Source of the DNA: Alphaproteobacteria bacterium
Lineage (GTDB): Bacteria; Pseudomonadota; Alphaproteobacteria; Micropepsales; Micropepsaceae
Direction of reading: 5' to 3'
DNA: 5,463 nt
NCBI GenBank assembly: GCA_947373775.1
Contig: CANBZE010000161.1
Location: forward strand, 1 to 5,463
Part shown: piece after piece, positions 1 to 5,062 of the stretch
Layout: each line of letters starts with the position of its first letter
Position numbering within the stretch: the first letter of the stretch is position 1
Made by a program: the position numbers and the translations under genes
Notes under the pieces: generated by a model
Databases searched by the model: none
Seen by the model: the letters and a program-made list of their open reading frames with translations, nothing else
What the model was told of the DNA's origin: nothing

Positions 1-1
1 C

Positions 2-379
2 TATCCCGGCCATGCCAAGCGCGTGATGATGGCGGTGTGGTCGTACCTGCGCCAGTTCATGTACACCAAATGGGTGATCGTGGTGGATGACGACGTCAAC
101 GCGCGCGACTGGAAGGATGTGATGTGGGCGATCTCCACCCGCATGGACCCGGCCCGCGACATCACTGTGATCGAACACACGCCGATCGATTATCTGGATT
201 TCGCTTCGCCGGAATCGGGCCTGGGCTCCAAGATCGGGCTGGACGCGACCAACAAGCTGCCGCCCGAGACAGTGCGCGAATGGGGCAAGAAGATCGCCAT
301 GGACCCGGACATCATTAAAAGTGTGACAGAAAAATGGGCGCGGCTGGGTTTGCCCGGCAGCGGCAAGCCCATCTGGTGA
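2..379 (+). CDS. ubiD: UbiD decarboxylase, C-terminal fragment (5' end outside window)
   Basis: This is the last 125 codons of a UbiD-type 4-hydroxy-3-polyprenylbenzoate decarboxylase, the prenylated-FMN enzyme that removes the carboxylate of the ring in ubiquinone biosynthesis. The open frame enters from the left edge (first full codon at 2) and stops with TGA at 377-379. Segments resembling the C-terminal part of E. coli UbiD are obvious: [10 protein letters not shown] at the start, then [40 protein letters not shown] and GLDATNK, followed by REWG. The catalytic and prFMN-binding part lies upstream and cannot be judged. The internal GTG at 23 is just a valine codon within the conserved block, not a start. 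The tail after REWG is variable, as usual in the family. The enzyme is cytosolic. The next gene begins 48 nt downstream and is functionally unrelated, so cotranscription is uncertain. Confidence 0.95.
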   Translation, partial: YPGHAKRVMMAVWSYLRQFMYTKWVIVVDDDVNARDWKDVMWAISTRMDPARDITVIEHTPIDYLDFASPESGLGSKIGLDATNKLPPETVREWGKKIAMDPDIIKSVTEKWARLGLPGSGKPIW

Positions 380-402
380 GGGGCAAGAACCCGCGCTAAA
401 AT

Positions 403-420
403 CCCCCAGAATGGCGGGGG
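403..420 (+). other. Short G/C hairpin overlapping the presumed ribosome binding site
   Basis: Five C residues (403-407) can pair with five G residues (416-420) across an 8-nt loop. No T-run follows, so it is a poor intrinsic terminator. The G-run ends 7 nt before the ATG at 428 and is the best-placed purine tract for ribosome binding, since the other candidate (GGG at 425-427) touches the start codon. The hairpin could therefore mask the binding site, but a 5-bp stem in GC-rich DNA can arise by chance. Confidence 0.3.
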
Positions 421-427
421 CCTAGGG

Positions 428-1453
428 ATGAAATATCACGCGATATTTGGATCGGCCGCACTTGCTTGCGCCAACCTCTTGGGCACGCCCGCGCTAGCGG
501 CAGACTGCGGCCCGCTGAAGCTTCTCAGTACCATCAAGATGACGCCGGCGGACAATGATCCGGCTGAAGTCCGGCTGATACCGGTCACCGTCAACGATCA
601 ACCCAAAACCTTCCTGTTCGATACGGGCGGGGCCTTGACCCAGATATCCCGCAAGGCGGCGGAAGACCTGAAGCTGGACATCATCAATTCCAATATTCAG
701 ATGTACGACGTCAACGGCAACGTCTCGCGCAAGGCGGCCGTCGCGGACAAGCTGGTGGTGGGCCGCATGGCCTTTTCACGCGTCACCATGCCGGTCACCA
801 CGTTCGACGGTGTCGACGGTCTTATCTCCAGCAACATGCTGGTCAATTACGACATCGACCTGGATTTCCCCAACAACACGATGAACTATATCTCGCGCGA
901 CCATTGCCCCGGCGCGGTGATGTACTGGAAGGCCGACGCCATCGGCGTGGCACCCATGCACCTTGTGGACAATACACGGATTACCGTGAAGGTGACCCTG
1001 GACGGCCAGACCTTCGACGCCTTTATAGATACCGGAGCCACGAAATCGGTATTGAGCGAGAATGTGGCGAAATACTTCTTCCGCATTCCACTTGGTGCTT
1101 CCGGCGACAAACCCGTCGACAACATAAATGGCGACAAGACCCTGAAGGCCTATATCCACTATTTTTCCAGGCTGACTTTTGGCGGTGTCACCATCGAGAA
1201 TCCGCAGGTCGTAATTCTGGAAGACCGCGTCAACCGCAACGGCGACAAGGCACAGCAGACCGGCAACCGCGCGCTTCTGAACAATGCCGATATCATATTG
1301 CCGAACATGGTCATCGGCATGAACATGCTCAAGGACCTGCATGTCTATATCGCGTTCGGAGAGAACCGGCTGTACCTGACCCAGACCAAGGCCGCTGCGG
1401 CGGCAGCGGCGGCACCGGCAGCTCCGACCACGGCCGCAGCAGCCAAGCCGTAA
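428..1453 (+). CDS. Exported two-lobe retropepsin-like aspartic protease, copy 1
   Basis: This 341-residue protein is predicted to be an exported aspartic protease. A signal peptide covers about residues 1-24, with an ALA cleavage motif just before residues A25-D26-C27; it is not a lipoprotein, because no lipobox precedes the Cys. Lobe 1 (about 45-155) carries D65-T66-G67 in FLFDTGG and ends in a GLISSNMLVNYDIDLDF strand-loop typical of retropepsin-like domains. Lobe 2 (about 180-317) carries D201-T202-G203 in AFIDTGA and ends in IGMNMLKDLHVYIAF. Two DTG lobes in one chain would give a pepsin-like active site without dimerisation. The only cysteines after the signal peptide are C27 and C160 (RDHCPG), suggesting a disulfide. 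The C-terminus from residue 321 is an Ala/Pro/Thr-rich tail of low complexity. The start follows a G-rich tract, and the signal peptide supports it. It is a clear paralogue of the next gene. Substrate unknown; family assignment is firm, proteolytic activity is inferred. Confidence 0.85.
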   Translation: MKYHAIFGSAALACANLLGTPALAADCGPLKLLSTIKMTPADNDPAEVRLIPVTVNDQPKTFLFDTGGALTQISRKAAEDLKLDIINSNIQMYDVNGNVSRKAAVADKLVVGRMAFSRVTMPVTTFDGVDGLISSNMLVNYDIDLDFPNNTMNYISRDHCPGAVMYWKADAIGVAPMHLVDNTRITVKVTLDGQTFDAFIDTGATKSVLSENVAKYFFRIPLGASGDKPVDNINGDKTLKAYIHYFSRLTFGGVTIENPQVVILEDRVNRNGDKAQQTGNRALLNNADIILPNMVIGMNMLKDLHVYIAFGENRLYLTQTKAAAAAAAAPAAPTTAAAAKP

Positions 1454-1483
1454 AGTATCTGGCGGCCACACGCCGACAGGTGT

Positions 1484-1486
1484 AGG
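1484..1486 (+). promoter_or_regulatory. Ribosome binding site for the second protease gene
   Basis: AGG within GTGTAGG lies 8 nt before the ATG at 1495. A second AGG lies at 1478-1480. This supports the 1495 start, which also gives a full signal peptide. The 41-nt gap after the first protease gene has no convincing terminator, consistent with cotranscription of the pair. Confidence 0.5.
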
Positions 1487-1494
1487 TTTCTGAC

Positions 1495-2469
1495 ATGCGC
1501 AACTTCCTGCTTCCCATCCTGCTGCTGACGACAACCGCCGCGAGCGCCCAGGACTGCGCCCCGGCCAAGCTGCTGGCATCGGTGCCGATGCACAGCGCCG
1601 AACCGGAGAGCAATATCCGCACCGTGCCCGTCACCCTGAACGGCACGACACGGCACATGATTTTGGATACCGGCGGCGCCGTTACCCAGCTGTCCCGCGA
1701 CACGATCGAGGAACTGGAGCTGCCGCTGCATGACAGCGGCACGGCGGTCTATGACATCAATGGCCGCGTCTCGCGCCATTTCGCGGTGGTGGGCGATTTC
1801 ACCTTCGGCAATTTGAACCGCAAGGATGCGGCGCTGATGGTGTGGCCGGAGCCCCGGCGTCCCTATGCCGGCGAGTTGGCGCAGGACATGCTGCAGCCCT
1901 ATGACGTGGACGTGGATTTCGGCTCCGGCATGCTGAAGATGTACGCCAAGGATCATTGCCCCGGCCCCACAGGATGGACGCCCACGGCCCGCACCACCAT
2001 GCGCAACAAGGGCTGGCACCTGCACATTCCCGTCACCCTGGACGGCCATACCTATGATGCCATTTTCGACACCGGCTCGCGCCACACCATCATGCGCCTG
2101 CCCGCGGCGCGGCGCGATTTCGATCTGCACCCGGACTCGTCCGGCATGACGCCCTATAGCGCCATCAACGGCGACGCCTTCCTGACCGGCTATCTCCACA
2201 ATTTCTCGAAAATGTCCTTTGGCGGCATGACGGTGGACAATCCCGAAGTCATGGTCGTGCCCGACATCATGAGCCGCAACGCCGACAAGAGCCCGATGGC
2301 ACTCAACCGGGCCTATCACCACAATGCCGACCTGATATTGCCGGAACTGTCTCTGGGCATGGATGTGCTCAAGCACCTGCACCTGTTCATGGCCTTTGGC
2401 GAGCAGGCGCTCTATATCGCCCCCGATATCGCCGTGCCCGGCGCGCCGCCGCATCTGGGCAAACCTTGA
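1495..2469 (+). CDS. Exported two-lobe retropepsin-like aspartic protease, copy 2
   Basis: This 324-residue paralogue of the preceding gene has the same architecture. The signal peptide (about 1-18) has a hydrophobic LLPILLL core and an ASA cleavage motif before Q19-D20-C21. Lobe 1 has D58-T59-G60 in MILDTGGAVTQLSR. Lobe 2 has D192-T193-G194 in AIFDTGSRHT. The linker carries the matching cysteine C155 in KDHCPG; C21 and C155 are the only cysteines. Shared blocks with copy 1 include NGRVSR/NGNVSR, FGGMTVDNPEV/FGGVTIENPQV and NADLILP...LHLFMAFGE/NADIILP...LHVYIAFGE. It lacks copy 1's Ala-rich tail and ends soon after the second lobe with a short Pro-containing stretch (PGAPPHLGKP). Loops have diverged: copy 2 has a longer Arg/Pro-containing segment (WPEPRRPYAGELAQ) where copy 1 has TTFDGVDGLISS. 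This is the first lobe's closing loop, so specificity may differ. Likely periplasmic or secreted; substrate unknown. Confidence 0.85.
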   Translation: MRNFLLPILLLTTTAASAQDCAPAKLLASVPMHSAEPESNIRTVPVTLNGTTRHMILDTGGAVTQLSRDTIEELELPLHDSGTAVYDINGRVSRHFAVVGDFTFGNLNRKDAALMVWPEPRRPYAGELAQDMLQPYDVDVDFGSGMLKMYAKDHCPGPTGWTPTARTTMRNKGWHLHIPVTLDGHTYDAIFDTGSRHTIMRLPAARRDFDLHPDSSGMTPYSAINGDAFLTGYLHNFSKMSFGGMTVDNPEVMVVPDIMSRNADKSPMALNRAYHHNADLILPELSLGMDVLKHLHLFMAFGEQALYIAPDIAVPGAPPHLGKP

Positions 2470-2500
2470 CGCGCTGCCCAAGGTGCGGCATCGGGTGGGA

Positions 2501-3850
2501 ATGACCAGCCCTCCCAAGCGCGATCCCCAAGCCATCCTGAGTTCCCTGCTCGACGCCGCCAAAAAAAGTGGCGCCGATGCCGCCGACGCACTGTTCGTGG
2601 AAGGCGTGTCCTCCAGCGTCTCCTACCGGCTGGGCAAGCTGGAAGATGTCGAGCGGGCGGAGAATTACGACATCGGCCTGCGCGTCTTTGTCGGCCAGAA
2701 AGTCGCGTTCATTTCCTCCACTGATCATTCGCCCGATGCGCTGGCGGCGCTGCCCGAGCGCGCCGTCGCCATGGCCAGACTCGCCCCCGAAGACAAGTTC
2801 GCTGGCCTCGCGCCCAAGGACCGGCTGGCGAAAGTCATTCCGCAACTGGATCTGGAAGACGCCTCCGAACCCAGTGCCGATCTTCTGATCGAGCGCGCCC
2901 GCGACGTCGAGGGTGCCGCGATGGCCGTTGCAGGCGTCACAAATTCCGAAGGCGGCGGCGCCTCCTTCTCGCGTAGCGCCGTAGCGCTGGCCACTTCCAC
3001 CGGTTTTTACGGCCGCTATGCCGCCACCAGCCATGGCATCGGCGTGGCGGTGCTGGCGGGCGAAGGCACCGGCATGGAGCGGGACTATGACCAGGCCAGC
3101 GCGCGTCACGCCTCCGACCTGCGCAGCCCCGCCGATATCGGCCGCACCGCCGGCGAGAAAGCCGTCAAGCGACTGAACCCCCGCAGCATGAAATCCCAGA
3201 GCGTGCCCGTGGTGTTCCATCCCGATGAGGCGGGTGGGCTCTTGGGTCATTTCGCCGGCGCCATTTCCGGCACAGCAATAGCCCGCGGCGTGTCCTTCCT
3301 GAAGGACAAGATGGGCCAGGGCATCTTTGCGCCGGGCATCAACATCATCGACGATCCCCACCGGGTTCGCGGCCTGCGCTCCAAGCCGTTCGACGGCGAA
3401 GGCGTGGCCAATGCACGCCGCGCCTTCATCGAAGACGGCAGGCTGACCAGCTGGCTACTGGAATGCGCCAGCGCGCGGCAGCTGGGGCTTGAGACCACCG
3501 GCCATGCCGCGCGCGGCACAGGCGGACCGCCGTCGCCTTCCTCCACCAACCTCTATCTGGAAGCGGGCACACTTTCGGTGAAGGAACTGATTGGCGACAT
3601 CCGCCAAGGCTTCTATGTCACAGAGTTGATGGGCATGGGCGTGAATGGCGTGACCGGCGATTACTCCAGAGGCGCCGCCGGCTTCTGGATCGAGAATGGC
3701 GAGATCGCCTTTCCCGTCTCGGAAGTCACTATCGCGGGCAATCTGAAAGACATGTTCGCCAGCCTGGTGCCCGCCAGCGACCTGGAATTCCGCCACGGCG
3801 TAAATTCACCCACCGTCCGCATCGAAGGCATGACCCTTGCCGGCGCGTGA
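2501..3850 (+). CDS. pmbA: PmbA/TldE, metalloprotease TldD/E subunit
   Basis: This 449-residue protein is PmbA (TldE), the normal length for the family. In E. coli it forms a heterodimer with TldD, a cytosolic peptidase that matures microcin B17 and degrades CcdA. The TldD-type zinc motif HExxxH is absent; the equivalent place reads FHPDEAGGLLGHFAGAI (residues 239-255), as expected for the non-catalytic PmbA branch rather than TldD. The diagnostic C-terminal block is intact: GFYVTELMGMGVNGVTGDYS (370-389), then RGAAGFWIENGEIAFPVSE and VTIAGNLKDMF (409-419). The N-terminal region (LLDAAKKSGADAADALF) also fits. The frame is open further left, to 2363, but that part overlaps the preceding gene and looks like noise; the ATG at 2501, just after GGGTGGGA, matches the usual N-terminus. 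It lies 31 nt after the protease pair and overlaps the next gene by 14 nt, implying translational coupling. No tldD is in the window. Confidence 0.93.
   Translation: MTSPPKRDPQAILSSLLDAAKKSGADAADALFVEGVSSSVSYRLGKLEDVERAENYDIGLRVFVGQKVAFISSTDHSPDALAALPERAVAMARLAPEDKFAGLAPKDRLAKVIPQLDLEDASEPSADLLIERARDVEGAAMAVAGVTNSEGGGASFSRSAVALATSTGFYGRYAATSHGIGVAVLAGEGTGMERDYDQASARHASDLRSPADIGRTAGEKAVKRLNPRSMKSQSVPVVFHPDEAGGLLGHFAGAISGTAIARGVSFLKDKMGQGIFAPGINIIDDPHRVRGLRSKPFDGEGVANARRAFIEDGRLTSWLLECASARQLGLETTGHAARGTGGPPSPSSTNLYLEAGTLSVKELIGDIRQGFYVTELMGMGVNGVTGDYSRGAAGFWIENGEIAFPVSEVTIAGNLKDMFASLVPASDLEFRHGVNSPTVRIEGMTLAGA
3824..3828 (+). promoter_or_regulatory. Ribosome binding site supporting a TTG start
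   Basis: GAAGG lies 8 nt before the TTG at 3837, inside the end of pmbA. An in-frame TGA at 3831-3833 rules out any earlier start, and the next in-frame GTG (in AVDRF, codon 47) lies beyond the conserved TEAD motif. The TTG is therefore the only start that preserves the phosphatase fold. Confidence 0.6.
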
Positions 3851-4631
3851 AGACCTGGCGCTGCTGGAAGACACGGTCCGCGAGGCCGGGCATATCGCGC
3901 GCCGCTTCTATGGCGGCGATTACAAGCAGTGGAACAAGGAAGGCGGCAGCCCCGTCACCGAAGCGGACCTGGCGGTGGACAGGTTTCTTTTCCAGACGCT
4001 GATCGCGGCGCGGCCCGATTATGGCTGGCTGTCGGAAGAAACCATCGACGATCCCCTGCGGCTGCAGCGGCGCACCGTCTTCGTCATCGATCCCATTGAC
4101 GGCACCGTCGCCTTTCTCAAGAACCGGCCGCACTTCACCATCTGCGCCGGGATCGTGGTGGACGGACGCTCCGTTTGCGGCGTGGTCTACAATCCCATCA
4201 GCGATGAACTCTATTCGGCGCGGCTAGGCGCCGGCGCGCATCGCAATGGCACGCAAATTCATGTCGGCCCGCGCGATGCGCTGCAAGACTGCGCCATGCT
4301 GGGCGACCGCACCCAGCTTTCGGCAGCACCCTTTCCGCCCATGCATGTGCAGAACCGCAACTCGGTCGCCTATCGCGTTGTGCTGGTGGCGGACGGCAGC
4401 GCCGATGCCAGCGTCAGCCTGACCCCCAAGCGCGACTGGGACCTGGCCGCCGCCGACATCATCCTGTCGGAAGCCGGCGGCCGCCTGACCGATACGCATG
4501 GCGCGGCGCTGATCTACAACCGGCCGGTGACCAAGCAGGCCAGCCTGGTCGCCGCCAATCCGCAACTGAGCAGCGAAATCCTCACGCTTTTAAATGGTCG
4601 CGCCGAGCGGGGCGCGGACGCGCCCCAATAA
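3837..4631 (+). CDS. Inositol monophosphatase-superfamily phosphatase, probably CysQ-like
   Basis: This 264-residue enzyme belongs to the Mg2+-dependent, lithium-sensitive phosphatase superfamily (SuhB, CysQ, HisN). Metal-site motifs are all present: SPVTEADLAVD (38-48), the acidic pair in WLSEET (64-69, E67/E68), motif A DPIDGT (85-90) and motif B WDLAAAD (201-207), followed by SEAGGRLTD. Active-site residues therefore look intact. The SPVTEAD and GVVYNPISDELYSA segments and the genomic setting favour a 3'(2'),5'-bisphosphate nucleotidase (CysQ-like: PAP to AMP plus phosphate, in sulfur assimilation), but inositol-1-phosphatase or histidinol-phosphatase activity cannot be excluded by eye. 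It starts with TTG and overlaps pmbA by 14 nt, so translation is probably coupled to it. The last residues (RAERGADAPQ) are encoded within a strong GC hairpin and fall outside the conserved fold. Expected to be cytosolic. Confidence 0.88.
   Translation: MPAREDLALLEDTVREAGHIARRFYGGDYKQWNKEGGSPVTEADLAVDRFLFQTLIAARPDYGWLSEETIDDPLRLQRRTVFVIDPIDGTVAFLKNRPHFTICAGIVVDGRSVCGVVYNPISDELYSARLGAGAHRNGTQIHVGPRDALQDCAMLGDRTQLSAAPFPPMHVQNRNSVAYRVVLVADGSADASVSLTPKRDWDLAAADIILSEAGGRLTDTHGAALIYNRPVTKQASLVAANPQLSSEILTLLNGRAERGADAPQ
4609..4626 (+). other. GC hairpin at the 3' end of the phosphatase gene
   Basis: GGGGCGC (4609-4615) pairs with GCGCCCC (4620-4626) around a 4-nt loop. It lies within the last codons of the phosphatase gene and is followed by an A/T-rich AATAATAAAA stretch. 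That stretch is not a T-run on the + strand, so it is not a canonical Rho-independent terminator. It may mark or protect an mRNA 3' end. Confidence 0.4.
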
Positions 4632-4638
4632 TAAAATG

Positions 4639-4655
4639 GGCGCGCTTTGCGCGCC
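4639..4655. repeat. Perfect 7-bp GC inverted repeat
   Basis: GGCGCGC (4639-4645) and GCGCGCC (4649-4655) flank a TTT loop. It starts 7 nt after the stop codon of the phosphatase gene. On the + strand no T-run follows. On the - strand the stem is followed by CATTTTATTATT, so it looks more like a terminator for transcription coming from the right, although no - strand gene is seen. It could equally be a mobile or dispersed intergenic repeat unit. Confidence 0.45.
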
Positions 4656-4663
4656 GGACGCTG

Positions 4664-4678
4664 TCGCTTCGCTTCGCT
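4664..4678 (+). repeat. Three tandem TCGCT units
   Basis: TCGCT occurs three times in direct succession, with a fourth copy at 4685-4689. The fourth copy overlaps a small hairpin, GTCGC (4684-4688) with GCGAC (4695-4699). It lies in the noncoding spacer between the phosphatase and DUF4170 genes. It may be a simple repeat without function or part of a larger palindromic intergenic element. Confidence 0.45.
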
Positions 4679-4708
4679 GGGCGGTCGCTCCGGTGCGACA
4701 ATAAGAGA

Positions 4709-4752
4709 ATTGAGCGCACCCGCCCGTTCGGGCTTCAATGGTGCGCCGCAAT
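4709..4752 (+). other. Nested inverted repeat upstream of the DUF4170 gene
   Basis: GCGCACC (4714-4720) pairs exactly with GGTGCGC (4740-4746). The loop holds a second perfect hairpin, GCCCG (4722-4726) with CGGGC (4729-4733). The outer stem can be extended by ATTG (4709-4712) with CAAT (4749-4752) across a small internal loop. The structure ends 14 nt before the ATG at 4767 and leaves the weak AGG at 4760-4762 unpaired. It could be a structured leader of the DUF4170 mRNA, a processing or termination signal, or a copy of an intergenic repeat. No recognised riboswitch matches what I can see. Confidence 0.5.
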
Positions 4753-4766
4753 GAAAGCCAGGTCTC

Positions 4767-5003
4767 ATGTCCAATCCCCATCAGCTTCTGCATTTTGTGT
4801 TCGGCGGCGAGCTGAAACACACCCAGGAGGTTGATTTCAAGGACCTGTCCAAGCTGGATTTTGTCGGCATGTACCCCAACTTCGCCGAGGCCAAGAAGGC
4901 CTGGCGCGCCAAGGCCCAGGCCACGGTGGACAATGCCCAGATGCGCTATTTCGTGGTCCATATGCACCGGCTGATGGAACCAGAGGACGATCACGACCAC
5001 TAA
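4767..5003 (+). CDS. DUF4170 family small protein
   Basis: This 78-residue protein matches the DUF4170 pattern I recall from Alphaproteobacteria: LLHFVFGGEL near the start (7-16), DFVGMYPNFAEAKKAWRAKA in the middle, and TVDNAQMRYFVVHMHRLMEP before the end. The function of the family is unknown. There is no signal peptide or membrane segment, so it is probably cytosolic. It ends in an acidic and His-rich tail (EPEDDHDH). The ATG at 4767 is preceded by only a weak AGG (4760-4762), and the conserved block begins almost at once, so a longer form is unlikely; another ATG at 4751 is out of frame. It sits between a CysQ/SuhB-like gene and an MsbA-like exporter, a setting that hints at envelope or lipid A metabolism, but this is guilt by association only. 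Confidence 0.88.
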   Translation: MSNPHQLLHFVFGGELKHTQEVDFKDLSKLDFVGMYPNFAEAKKAWRAKAQATVDNAQMRYFVVHMHRLMEPEDDHDH

Positions 5004-5019
5004 CCATCTGGCTACAAAA

Positions 5020-5039
5020 GGCTTTTTGCCTCAAAAGCC
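5020..5039. terminator. Possible weak bidirectional hairpin after DUF4170
   Basis: GGCTTTT (5020-5026) and AAAAGCC (5033-5039) form a perfect 7-bp stem with a 6-nt loop, 16 nt after the DUF4170 stop. On the + strand the next bases are CCCGCATG, with no T-run; on the - strand TTTTGTAGCC follows. It is therefore at best a weak terminator or attenuator for + strand genes. If it works, the exporter gene would need its own promoter in the remaining 23-60 nt, and none is evident. Confidence 0.35.
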
Positions 5040-5062
5040 CCCGCATGCTACAGCACGGGCGC

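Noticed and set aside
505..510. Lipoprotein attachment site at C27 of the first protease
   Set aside because: The residues before the Cys are A-A-D, which do not fit a lipobox; an ALA signal peptidase I site fits better.
776..1579. 267-codon open frame on the - strand
   Set aside because: It is antisense to the first protease gene and has no recognisable motif; its composition is typical of a shadow frame.
2363..2500. N-terminal extension of PmbA into the preceding gene
   Set aside because: The extra 46 residues overlap the end of the second protease in another frame and are Ser/Pro/Arg-rich noise; the ATG at 2501 gives the normal family length.
1345..2562. 405-codon open frame on the - strand
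   Set aside because: It lies antisense to the second protease gene, whose signal peptide and DTG motifs are convincing. The - strand product is low-complexity, rich in Gly/His/Arg/Ala, with no recognisable domain. Long antisense frames are common in GC-rich DNA.
2387..3361. 324-codon open frame on the - strand
   Set aside because: It overlaps pmbA, whose family motifs are clear. The - strand translation is Gly/Ala/His-rich with no domain.
4639..4655. Classical Rho-independent terminator for the phosphatase gene
   Set aside because: The stem is good but no T-run follows on the + strand; it was recorded as an inverted repeat instead.
4664..4689. CRISPR-like or attachment-site repeat
   Set aside because: The units are only 5 bp, mostly contiguous and without spacers; no integrase or cas gene is present.
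4590..5000. 136-codon open frame on the - strand through the repeat-rich spacer
   Set aside because: It is antisense to DUF4170 and crosses the inverted repeats; no motif and no plausible start signal were seen.
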